The notes beneath the pieces were generated by a model. It did no database searches. It was not told the origin of the DNA and was given only the letters and a program-made list of their open reading frames with translations. From an uncultured Ruminiclostridium sp. (GTDB lineage Bacteria; Bacillota; Clostridia; Oscillospirales; Ruminococcaceae), in the NCBI GenBank assembly GCA_910585505.1, contig CAJUFF010000153.1:1-6670 (forward strand): 6,670 bases of DNA. The letters run 5' to 3'. Position 1 is the stretch's first letter, and every line of letters starts with the position of its first letter. This document shows positions 1 through 6,503 of the stretch, in pieces. Both the position numbers and the translations under genes were made by a program.

Positions 1-53
1 AAGGACAATTAGTCGCTTCGCTCCTGTTTGTTTATCTTTTTGTTGGATTGCTA

Positions 54-124
54 TAGTATAAGGCAACACCGCGCAAAGACCCGCTGCGCGTCTGCACGAC
101 AATCTTCGCGCGGTATTGCCCTGA
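54..124. repeat. Hairpin-forming intergenic repeat
   Basis: Arms 62-79 (GGCAACACCGCGCAAAGA) and 103-120 (TCTTCGCGCGGTATTGCC) pair over 18 bases with two mismatches, around a 23-base loop. Both mismatches are transitions that become G-U pairs if the minus strand is transcribed, so any selected RNA structure would be on that strand. It lies beyond the terminator of the minus-strand hydrolase gene, so it would be made only by readthrough. It is framed by TAGTATAAGGC on the left and GCCCTGA on the right, the same framing as the hairpin at 2925-2989, although the stems are unrelated. This suggests a dispersed repeat family rather than a local regulatory site. No T-run follows it, so it is not a typical terminator. 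No gene is seen in 1-216. Confidence 0.6.
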
Positions 125-132
125 ATCAAAAT

Positions 133-179
133 AAAAATCCTTTTCCTTCAGATTTACTCCAAAGGAAAAGGATTTTTTT
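133..179 (-). terminator. Rho-independent terminator of the GH74 gene, probably bidirectional
   Basis: A perfect 16-bp inverted repeat, AAAAATCCTTTTCCTT (133-148) and AAGGAAAAGGATTTTT (162-177), encloses a 13-base loop. It begins about 40 bases past the stop codon of the minus-strand hydrolase. On the minus strand the stem runs into TTTTTATTTT; on the plus strand it runs into seven T, so it can stop transcription from both sides. It ends the hydrolase gene as its own unit. Confidence 0.9.
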
Positions 180-216
180 ATTTCGTTTTTATCGGATTCT
201 TACGGTATTATTTAGA

Positions 217-2433
217 TTATTTTCCTTTAAGGTCACAAACAATAATTCCCAATCCCACGGTACTGATATAGCAGCGTCCGTATTCGTTAACGTCACCCTT
301 AATAAAATGTCCGTTGCCCATACCGCCGAACTGCATCGTTCCCTGAGTTACGGGCGCCCATGTGGCTCCGCCGTCCTCCGACCAATAAATTCCTATAACG
401 TCGTCCTTATTGGGTCTGCCCCAGATATATATTGCGTCGGGAGAGCTTTCGTCCTTCCCTTTACCAACACCAACGCCAAGACAAGCCGTGAGGTTTTCGT
501 TTCTGGTAAATGTTTTTCCGTGATCCTCCGATACCTGAAGTCCCATGGAAGGAAGGTAAACAACGCCTTCTCTGCCGGGCATTACGGTGATTCTTGCGGC
601 ACTGAACAGACTGAAGGTGTTCTCAAAGGTTTTTCCGCCGTCGGAGCTTACATAGAAGCCGCTTCCGCTGGTAGCGTAGACATAATTCGGGTTTACGGTG
701 TCGCATACCACATAGTTGGTAATGTGTATGCCTTCGCTGGCTGTCCATGTATCGCCGTTGTCATCGGAATAGTAAAGACTGACGCCGCTTTCGGGAGCCC
801 AGAAGAAGCGCTTTCCGTCAGCCGAAACGCTTACGCTGCCTTTTCCGCTTCCCGATTCGGGTTTGCTCTTCGCCTGCTTCCAGTTTTCACCGCCGTCAAG
901 TGTGTAGTAAAATCCCACATCGCCTCCCCCGGCTTTTACCCATACGTCGGGAGCACCGAAAGCGGCAGCTATACTTGTTGTGGAGCCTATTTTGCTGCTG
1001 TGAACGTTTCCGTATTCAAACGGGCTTTCGTTTACAAAGCCGTCATAGTCGCCTATGCTTGTAATTATCGGACCATCGGGTATGGTTACAAGCTCGTAGG
1101 GCACCGTTTCCTCAATTCCCTTGGAATCGAAATAAAATTCCGGCGAATCGTCCCAAATATTGTCGCACCCGAATACGCCGTTACCGGAAACCACCTTGAT
1201 CTTATTGGGATCAAACGGATCAATCATAAGACAGCCGCACCAGTGAATGGCGTAACCGTTCATCCAAGGGATTCCGCCATCGGTCATGGTCATTTTTTCG
1301 TTAATGCTTTCCCATGTCTTGCCGCCGTCTGTGGTGCGGAAAAACTCGTCGCCGAAGGATCCGTTCGGCTGCGCTACCCAGCGGTTTTCCGTCACCGCCA
1401 CCATTCTTTGAGGATTGGTGGGGTCGACAACCACATCTCCGAAACGAGAATTGATAGGCTCAATGGATTCTACCGTGCCGTCGGCTATGTTAAGCCGCTT
1501 GATGCCACCGTCGCCGCCGTCACCGTGAGGTCCCTCTGTTGCGCCGTAGGTAATAAGGATATTTCCCTGTCCGTCAAGTCTCATTCTCTGAGGGTACAGG
1601 TTGGTGGGAAGACCCGAAACAGCGTTCCAGCTCGTGCCGCCGTCATTGCTGACCCAAACATTGTCCTCTCCGTTTTTGGAAATAGCCGCGTATACTTTTG
1701 TGCACTCCGAACCGTTGGAGGAATCGGGGTCGACAACGACGGAGCAAATGCCGTTTCCGTTGGCGGTGTTTACTTTCGTGGCGTCGGTCAGGGATTGAAG
1801 CGTATTCCATGTTTTGCCGCCGTCGGTGCTTTTTATAAGCCCACCCGTTCTTCCGCCGACATAAATAATGTCGTTGTTAACGGGGTCTATGGCGATACGT
1901 TCACCGTTCTGTCTGCCCATGCCGTTGCCATGAGCCTTTATTTTATCGGTGACGTCCACCGTTTCGTAGGTTTCGCCGTAATCGTGAGAAATCATAATAC
2001 AGGTTTTTCCGTTACTGAAATAAGACGTACCCGCTAAAAGATAGATTTTGTTGGGTTCGTCGGGGTCTGCGGCAAAGCCGTCAATTCCCAGCAGTCCCAC
2101 GTCCTCTTCGGTTATATTGTAAGAAATGGATTTCCACCTGCCATCGGTTTTATCCCAGCGGTAAGCTCCGCCGACGTCGGTTCTGGCGTAATACAAACCT
2201 TCCTCGGAGGTGGAGAAAACACCGGATACAAATCCGCCGCCGCCCATTGCAAATTGACTGTAATTCCAATTTGAGTCGGATACCGGAACGGAAGCACCGC
2301 CGACGTTATTTTGGTCGCTTTCGTTTCCGTCGTTATTGTCACCGTTGTTGCCTGAACAGGAGCAAAGCAGCATAACCGCTGCCATTGAACCGACGGAAAG
2401 CTTAAGTAATTTTTGATTAAACTTTTTTATCAT
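217..2433 (-). CDS. Secreted lipoprotein glycoside hydrolase, GH74 family (xyloglucanase-like)
   Basis: Complete 738-aa protein, probably an endo-acting beta-1,4-glucan/xyloglucan hydrolase on the outer face of the membrane. Seen: a lysine-rich N-terminus and hydrophobic segment (about 12-25) ending LLCSC, with Cys26 the likely lipidated residue; then an Asn/Asp/Gly-rich linker (29-45). The mature part carries about nine Asp-box (BNR) motifs, e.g. STDGGKTW (202-209), SNDGGTSW (262), TTDGGKTW (367), SDDNGDTW (556) and SEDGGATW (685), as expected for the two seven-bladed propellers of GH74. YARTDVGGAYRW (82-93) is the GH74 signature holding one catalytic Asp (Asp86); the second should be Asp462 in GDYDGF (461-466), preceded by the family motif GIEET (439-443). 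Length fits one GH74 catalytic module; there is no dockerin or carbohydrate-binding module. The ATG at 2433 has GAAAGG eight bases upstream. Monocistronic. A sialidase or other Asp-box protein is the alternative, but the signature argues for GH74; the substrate is inferred. Confidence 0.88.
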   Translation of the reverse strand: MIKKFNQKLLKLSVGSMAAVMLLCSCSGNNGDNNDGNESDQNNVGGASVPVSDSNWNYSQFAMGGGGFVSGVFSTSEEGLYYARTDVGGAYRWDKTDGRWKSISYNITEEDVGLLGIDGFAADPDEPNKIYLLAGTSYFSNGKTCIMISHDYGETYETVDVTDKIKAHGNGMGRQNGERIAIDPVNNDIIYVGGRTGGLIKSTDGGKTWNTLQSLTDATKVNTANGNGICSVVVDPDSSNGSECTKVYAAISKNGEDNVWVSNDGGTSWNAVSGLPTNLYPQRMRLDGQGNILITYGATEGPHGDGGDGGIKRLNIADGTVESIEPINSRFGDVVVDPTNPQRMVAVTENRWVAQPNGSFGDEFFRTTDGGKTWESINEKMTMTDGGIPWMNGYAIHWCGCLMIDPFDPNKIKVVSGNGVFGCDNIWDDSPEFYFDSKGIEETVPYELVTIPDGPIITSIGDYDGFVNESPFEYGNVHSSKIGSTTSIAAAFGAPDVWVKAGGGDVGFYYTLDGGENWKQAKSKPESGSGKGSVSVSADGKRFFWAPESGVSLYYSDDNGDTWTASEGIHITNYVVCDTVNPNYVYATSGSGFYVSSDGGKTFENTFSLFSAARITVMPGREGVVYLPSMGLQVSEDHGKTFTRNENLTACLGVGVGKGKDESSPDAIYIWGRPNKDDVIGIYWSEDGGATWAPVTQGTMQFGGMGNGHFIKGDVNEYGRCYISTVGLGIIVCDLKGK

Positions 2434-2441
2434 GTTTATTG

Positions 2442-2525
2442 CCTTTCTTGTTTTATTGAAGTGGTCTCACAGCTGAGAACGATTACATTCACTGTTATTT
2501 TACCATATAAATTGATATTTTTATA
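2442..2525 (-). promoter_or_regulatory. Possible promoter and ribosome binding site of the GH74 gene
   Basis: Read on the minus strand, TGGTAAAAT (2505-2497) resembles an extended -10 box (TG-N-TAAAAT). The -35 position 17 bases upstream (2525-2520, TATAAA) is poor, so the promoter would depend on the extended -10 or on an activator. Transcription would begin near 2490, giving a leader of about 57 bases. This leader contains the small palindrome TCTCA-CAGC-TGAGA (2465-2478) and the ribosome binding site AAGAAAGG (2449-2442), eight bases before the ATG. The ribosome binding site is convincing; the promoter is only a candidate. Confidence 0.35.
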
Positions 2526-2533
2526 TATTTGTT

Positions 2534-2574
2534 TAGTACAAATTTCGGGGAGGTTTTTTGGTGGTATTGTACTA
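2534..2574. promoter_or_regulatory. Operator-like 8-bp inverted repeat upstream of the GH74 gene
   Basis: TAGTACAA (2534-2541) and TTGTACTA (2567-2574) are exact reverse complements, 33 bases from the start of one to the start of the other, roughly three helical turns. They lie just upstream of the candidate GH74 promoter, where an activator or looping repressor could sit. Each half also contains the self-complementary core GTAC. No regulator gene is in the window, and an 8-bp pair can arise by chance in AT-rich DNA. Confidence 0.3.
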
Positions 2575-2629
2575 TCCGCAATAATTTTGTATCAATCCAA
2601 GGAAATAACGTGATATACAGCGGTAAGAG

Positions 2630-2717
2630 CAAATCACGCGTAGCGAGGCGGACAGCGGAAGCTGGAGGCTTTCACAATAAGCCCGTTGAGGAGGACAACG
2701 CAGCTATGCGTGATTTG
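2630..2717 (+). other. Branched inverted-repeat element, possible structured RNA or MITE
   Basis: A 15-bp closing stem pairs 2630-2644 (CAAATCACGCGTAGC) with 2703-2717 (GCTATGCGTGATTTG). The only imperfect pair is G-U on the plus strand and would be C-A on the minus strand. Inside are three successive hairpins: CAGC-GGAA-GCTG (2653-2664, a GNRA-type GGAA tetraloop), GGCTT/AAGCC (2667-2683, 7-base loop), and CGTTG/CAACG (2684-2700), whose loop AGGAGGA looks like a Shine-Dalgarno sequence. The result is a four-way-junction-like fold of 88 bases, more GC-rich than its flanks. I do not recognise it as a known riboswitch, ribozyme or small RNA class. No promoter or terminator is convincing, so a mobile repeat is equally possible. 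Confidence 0.45.
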
Positions 2718-2732
2718 AATTGGCAATAGTTG

Positions 2733-2757
2733 CGGTATTTTTTTGCTATAAATACCG
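2733..2757. repeat. Short hairpin sharing a 13-mer with the tRNA terminator
   Basis: CGGTATTT (2733-2740) and AAATACCG (2750-2757) form a perfect 8-bp stem around a 9-base loop. The T-run lies inside the hairpin rather than after it, so it is not a standard terminator on either strand. The sequence GCGGTATTTTTTT (2732-2744) is identical to 6544-6556, the descending arm of the tRNA-Thr terminator, which suggests either a shared repeat origin or chance similarity of terminator-like sequence. Confidence 0.4.
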
Positions 2758-2800
2758 AAATTCAGTTCCTTGTATGCAATCTTTGATCAGATTTGCGATA

Positions 2801-2933
2801 CTAATACTAATTCTCAATCATCTTGTAGACAAAATTTCACGGGATCTACAAGATGATTGAGAATTACACCCTAAGCACTAATTTCCGATCGACAACAAAA
2901 TTTGTCTATACTTTGATCGGGAATTAGTATAAG
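2801..2933. repeat. Double palindromic MITE-like element
   Basis: Two hairpins in tandem. The first has a perfect 22-bp stem (2808-2829 with 2845-2866) and a 15-base loop. The second pairs ACTAATTTCCGATC (2877-2890) with GATCGGGAATTAGT (2915-2928), with one wobble. All four arms are variants of ACTAATTYYCRATC. The outer arms also pair with each other: 2804-2837 against 2897-2930 matches at 27 of 34 positions, with extended ends CTAATACTAATTC and GAATTAGTATAAG. TA dinucleotides near both ends would suit a TA-targeting (IS630/Tc1-mariner-like) element, but no clear target duplication can be assigned. There is no coding capacity, so it is non-autonomous. The terminus recurs at 6618-6628. Confidence 0.75.
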
Positions 2934-2989
2934 GCTTGTTTGAAAAATTGAAAACACCGTCATTTCCTCTATTTTCAAACAAGCCCTGA
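2925..2989. repeat. Hairpin repeat with shared termini
   Basis: GGCTTGTTTGAAAA (2933-2946) and TTTTCAAACAAGCC (2972-2985) form a perfect 14-bp stem around a 25-base loop. It is framed by TAGTATAAGGC (2925-2935) and GCCCTGA (2983-2989), identical to the frame of the repeat at 54-124. The left frame overlaps the right end of the double palindrome at 2801-2933, so one element may have inserted beside the other, or both may belong to one composite unit. There is no T-run, so it is not a usual terminator. Confidence 0.6.
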
Positions 2990-3209
2990 TGTTACCGCTC
3001 TTTCTCAAAAATCCGTTGTTGCTAAAAAGCGTAATTCTTTGCCGCCGAATCCGCAAAATGTTACCGGAAAACAAAAACTTTCAAAGCTTGTCATAAACAT
3101 ATCCATTATCGAATATATTTACTTTGAAAAAGGGCAAGTTATCCTTTTAAAATTATTGCCTTAATATGAAAGGGAGCAAACTCCCGTGAAGGAAAGGAAA
3201 GATCGAAAT

Positions 3210-4757
3210 ATGGAACTTCAGCTTAAGAAAGAGCCTGTATATCTGAACGAAGTAATATTTGACGGGCAGACGGAACAGGGCGTGGAATTCGACTATGTTC
3301 TGCCCGATTACTACCCCGACATATTTAAAATTCTGAAATGCAGCCTTACACCCGGTATATCCTCATACAGCGTATCGGGAACTCAGCTTTTCATCGACGG
3401 CGCGGTACTGATCAGAATACTTTACCTGTCCGATGACAATGTGAATATTCACTGTGTAGAGCAAAAATACACATATTCCAAAACACTGGAACTCACTAAA
3501 CCGGCCGATAAAGCCACCGTTTACATCACCGCCAGAACCGACTATTCCAACTGCCGCGCCATAAGCGGAAGGCGCTTTGATGTAAGGGGGGCGGTAAGCT
3601 GTAAGGTAAAGGCCTGTCAGCCTAAAATATTTGAAACGGTAAGCGGAGCCGACGGACTTGAAACCAAATCCCGCGCTCTTTCCTACTGTGGGAACAAATT
3701 GACGGGAGGCGGACAGTTCACAATACGCGAGGACATAGAAACCGGCACCGGGAGAGGCGGAATTTTAGGAATACTGAGCTGCGACGCGTCCGCCGAGGTT
3801 ACCGATATAAAAATAATAGCGGGAAAAGCGGTGGTAAAGGGAGAAGCCAAGGTCAAGGCTCTGTATCTGATAAAAATTGACGAGGAATCCCGCGACAGCG
3901 AAGTTATGGAGGCCACGGTTCCAATAAGCCGTATAATAGATATGGACGGCCTGGACGACAGCTTCTCCTGCTTCGCGGATATAAAGATAATGGACTGCGG
4001 ACTTGAAATAAAAGCGGGGGATAACGGAGACAACAGGATATTGGGCTGCGACCTTACCGTTGACTGTAAAGTCACCGCCAACCGAGAGGAAAATATTTCG
4101 GTTCTTACGGATCTGTTTTCCACAAATTACGAAACGGATTTTACCACCGCTCAAATCAAGGTGGAGCATTCGCCGGTGAGAGTTCAGAAGCAGCTCGCTC
4201 ATAAAACGGATCTTGAATGTAAGGAAGGAAGCTTGGAGGAAATATTCGACTGCCGCTGCGACCTTAACGGCATAAGTTGCAAATTTAACGGAGACGGCGG
4301 ACTTATCGTTACGGGACAGTTGATCTCTCAGGCGATAGGAAGACTGTCCGGTTCGGGCACTCCCGTTTATCTTGAAAAAAGCGAGCCTGTTGAGCTGAAC
4401 TGCGACGTAGGAATAGGTGACGAAAACAGCGTTATTGAACCGAATCTGCAAATAACAGACGTAAGCTTTAACATAAGCGGCGATGTAAAGGTAGAGGTCA
4501 GGGTAAATATTTTGCTGAACGGCTGCGCATACAGATTAAAAAACATAACGGTAATAGAAAACGTGCTCCTGGACAGCGAAAAGCCCAAGGAAAAGAGCAG
4601 TGAATACGCTCTTAAAATGTATTACGCCGAGGAAAACGAAGAAATATTTGCCGTGGCAAAGCGATATAACACAAAGCCCGAAGCCATAATGGAAGAGAAC
4701 GAGCTTGAGGAAGAGGTGCTTTCCGCTCCCTGCCTGCTTCTTATTCCTATTCTTTAA
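3210..4757 (+). CDS. sipL: SipL-like spore coat protein (SPOCS/DUF3794 repeats and C-terminal LysM)
   Basis: Spore coat morphogenesis protein of the mother cell, a 515-aa homologue of C. difficile SipL and functional counterpart of Bacillus SpoVID. Seen: no signal peptide or membrane segment; a DUF3794/SPOCS-type beta-rich region beginning near DYVLPDYYPDI (28-38), with further SPOCS-like units around 140-310 and 310-450; and a LysM domain in the last 50 residues (about 466-515, including EEIFAVAKRYNTKPEAI and ending LLLIPIL). In C. difficile the LysM domain binds SpoIVA rather than serving mainly as a peptidoglycan binder, and loss of SipL mislocalises the coat. I chose the ATG at 3210: GGAAAG ends eight bases upstream, and the protein then begins MELQLKKEPV. 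A GTG at 3186 would add eight residues, but its ribosome binding site is inside a GGGAG-CAAA-CTCCC hairpin (3172-3185). It lies 14 bases before spoIVA, the gene for its expected partner. Sigma-E control is expected from the family; I could not place that promoter securely. Confidence 0.88.
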   Translation: MELQLKKEPVYLNEVIFDGQTEQGVEFDYVLPDYYPDIFKILKCSLTPGISSYSVSGTQLFIDGAVLIRILYLSDDNVNIHCVEQKYTYSKTLELTKPADKATVYITARTDYSNCRAISGRRFDVRGAVSCKVKACQPKIFETVSGADGLETKSRALSYCGNKLTGGGQFTIREDIETGTGRGGILGILSCDASAEVTDIKIIAGKAVVKGEAKVKALYLIKIDEESRDSEVMEATVPISRIIDMDGLDDSFSCFADIKIMDCGLEIKAGDNGDNRILGCDLTVDCKVTANREENISVLTDLFSTNYETDFTTAQIKVEHSPVRVQKQLAHKTDLECKEGSLEEIFDCRCDLNGISCKFNGDGGLIVTGQLISQAIGRLSGSGTPVYLEKSEPVELNCDVGIGDENSVIEPNLQITDVSFNISGDVKVEVRVNILLNGCAYRLKNITVIENVLLDSEKPKEKSSEYALKMYYAEENEEIFAVAKRYNTKPEAIMEENELEEEVLSAPCLLLIPIL

Positions 4758-4771
4758 GGAGGGAAAAATAA

Positions 4772-6247
4772 ATGAGTAATTCTATTTACCGTAACATCGC
4801 CAAACGAACCGACGGAAATATTTATATCGGGGTGGTAGGCCCCGTCCGTTCGGGAAAGTCAACTTTTATCAGCAAGTTTATGCAGACGCTTGTCATTCCC
4901 TCCATCAACAACGAATTCCGCCGTGAGAGAGCGATTGACGAGCTTCCTCAGTCCGCTGCGGGAAAGACGATAATGACCACCGAGCCTAAATTTGTCCCCG
5001 AAGACGCAATATCCATAGAGGTAGAGGACAACATTACAATGAACGTGAGGCTCATCGACTGCGTAGGCTATATAGTACCCAGCGCAATAGGCTACATAGA
5101 AAACGAAATGCCGCGTATGGTGAAAACGCCTTGGTTCAATACAGAAGTTCCCTTCAATATGGCAGCCGAGGTAGGGACGCAAAAGGTAATAAACGAACAT
5201 TCCACCATCGGACTTGTGATTACCACCGACGGCAGCATTACGGATATACCGAGAGAGGAATACGCCGAGGCGGAGCAAAGGGTAATAGAAGAGCTGGAAC
5301 TGATACACAAGCCCTATGTTGTGGTGCTTAACTGTCAGCACCCCGATTCCGCCGAAAGCAAAGCTTTGGCGGAGGAGCTTTCCGAAAAATACAAAAGACC
5401 CGTTGTGCCTCTTAATTGTCTTGAAATCGGGGAACAGTCAATCAAAGAGCTTTTGGCGGAGATACTGCTCCAATTCCCCGTAAAGGAAATCAACATAAAA
5501 ATTCCCAAATGGCTTACCGCTCTTGAAAAAGGTCATTGGCTCAAATCCGATATTTTTGCTTCGCTGAAAAAATCAGCAGCCGATATAACAAATATAGGCG
5601 AAGTCAAAAGCGTAACTTGTAAACTGGCGGAAAGCGAGCACATAACCGATTGCAGCGTGGAAAAGGTAGATCTGGGCAGCGGAGCGGCATATGTGAAGGC
5701 GGAGCTTTCCAACGACTTGTTTTACCGTGTTTTGGGTGAAACAACCGGACTTGACATAAAGGACGAAAGCGATCTTATGCCCTGTATGATAGAATTGGCA
5801 CAGATAAAAAAGCGCTATGAAAAGGTAAAAAGCGCCCTTGACGAGGTAGAGGCCACGGGATACGGAATAGTTATGCCGAGTCTTGACGAACTTACGCTGG
5901 AAGAGCCAGAAATAGTGAAGCAGGGCGGAAAATACGGTGTAAGGCTGAGAGCGGAATCCACGTCAATTCATATGATGAGCGCAAAAATAAACACCGAGGT
6001 ATCACCGATAGTAGGCACCGAGCGTCAGAGCGAGGAATTGGTAAAATACCTCCTTAAGGAGTTTGAAGAGAACCCCGCCAAGATATGGGAAAGCAATATT
6101 TTCGGAAAATCCCTTCACGAGCTGGTTACCGAAGGACTTCATAATAAGCTGTACCGTATGCCCTCCGACGCGCGTCAGAAGCTTCAGGAAACTATACAGC
6201 GCATTATAAACGACGGCTGCGGCGGACTTATCTGTATAATTCTTTAA
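4772..6247 (+). CDS. spoIVA: Stage IV sporulation protein A, coat basement-layer ATPase
   Basis: SpoIVA, 491 aa, essentially the 492-aa length of the Bacillus subtilis protein and alignable end to end from memory. It is a cytoskeletal ATPase that hydrolyses ATP to polymerise over the forespore outer membrane, forming the platform on which the coat is built and linking it to cortex assembly. Seen: Walker A GPVRSGKST (23-31, Lys29); SAAGKTIMTTEPKFVP (61-76), with Thr69/Thr70 matching the sensor threonines; RLIDCVGY (93-100), with Asp96 as the Walker B-type acid; EHSTIGLVITTDG, starting near 148; and the conserved C-terminus GGLICIIL. In Bacillus the extreme C-terminus contacts SpoVM, the small curvature-sensing anchor, which is not in this window. 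AAGGAGGG (4756-4763) overlaps the sipL stop codon and sits eight bases from the ATG, so the two genes are co-transcribed and possibly translationally coupled. All key residues are intact. Confidence 0.98.
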   Translation: MSNSIYRNIAKRTDGNIYIGVVGPVRSGKSTFISKFMQTLVIPSINNEFRRERAIDELPQSAAGKTIMTTEPKFVPEDAISIEVEDNITMNVRLIDCVGYIVPSAIGYIENEMPRMVKTPWFNTEVPFNMAAEVGTQKVINEHSTIGLVITTDGSITDIPREEYAEAEQRVIEELELIHKPYVVVLNCQHPDSAESKALAEELSEKYKRPVVPLNCLEIGEQSIKELLAEILLQFPVKEINIKIPKWLTALEKGHWLKSDIFASLKKSAADITNIGEVKSVTCKLAESEHITDCSVEKVDLGSGAAYVKAELSNDLFYRVLGETTGLDIKDESDLMPCMIELAQIKKRYEKVKSALDEVEATGYGIVMPSLDELTLEEPEIVKQGGKYGVRLRAESTSIHMMSAKINTEVSPIVGTERQSEELVKYLLKEFEENPAKIWESNIFGKSLHELVTEGLHNKLYRMPSDARQKLQETIQRIINDGCGGLICIIL

Positions 6248-6313
6248 AAATCGTGTAAAATTAAATTTTGTTCCTTCACATTCATATTTTTGGTTTAATG
6301 TTATATAGTATAA

Positions 6314-6347
6314 AAGCCCCTGTTTTTATTACGGGGCTTATTTTTTT
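6314..6347 (+). terminator. Rho-independent terminator of the sipL-spoIVA operon
   Basis: AAGCCCC (6314-6320) pairs with GGGGCTT (6333-6339) around a 12-base loop, followed by A and seven T (6341-6347). It lies about 65 bases past the spoIVA stop codon and before the tRNA promoter, so it separates the sporulation operon from the tRNA gene. The octamer TAGTATAA (6306-6313) directly precedes it, as it does at two other hairpins in the window. Confidence 0.9.
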
Positions 6348-6349
6348 AT

Positions 6350-6410
6350 AAAAAAATTTTTAAAAAATTTTTAAAAAAGTATTGACAAGAATGTCGAACT
6401 ATGATATAAT
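6350..6410 (+). promoter_or_regulatory. Strong sigma-A promoter of tRNA-Thr with phased A/T-tract UP-type element
   Basis: TTGACA (6382-6387) and TATAAT (6405-6410) are both perfect consensus boxes, separated by the optimal 17 bases, with TG at 6402-6403 making an extended -10. Directly upstream are alternating tracts A7-T5-A6-T5-A6 (6350-6378) with a repeat of 11 to 12 bases, close to the helical turn. Such tracts act as UP elements for the RNA polymerase alpha subunit and bend DNA. Transcription should start near 6417, about ten bases before the mature tRNA. Confidence 0.93.
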
Positions 6411-6426
6411 TGTTTAACAGTGAAGC

Positions 6427-6502
<76 letters not shown>

Positions 6503-6503
6503 T

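Noticed and set aside
28..2037. A 669-codon open frame on the plus strand, antisense to the GH74 gene
   Set aside because: No ribosome binding site, no domain or compositional sense, and it lies wholly opposite a gene with clear GH74 motifs. It is a shadow frame, long because of the codon usage of the true gene.
2529..2729. Small plus-strand open frame running through the branched element
   Set aside because: It starts at a TTG without a ribosome binding site and overlaps the inverted repeats, so the frame is more likely incidental. I would revisit it only if repeat copies elsewhere keep the frame open.
2801..2989. CRISPR-like array of repeated hairpins
   Set aside because: Repeats are few, in inverted orientation, unequal in length and without regular spacers.
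2990..3066. Direct repeat TGTTACCG at 2990-2997 and 3059-3066
   Set aside because: An isolated 8-mer pair with no further shared flanks; likely chance.
2871..3074. Small minus-strand open frame
   Set aside because: It reads across two hairpin repeats and has no recognisable start signal or protein family features.
3112..3142. Possible sigma-E promoter for sipL-spoIVA (AATATATTT, then CAAGTTAT about 15 bases on)
   Set aside because: The -35-like part is acceptable, but the -10-like part matches the sigma-E consensus at only about half its positions. Sigma-E control is expected from the genes, not shown by this site.
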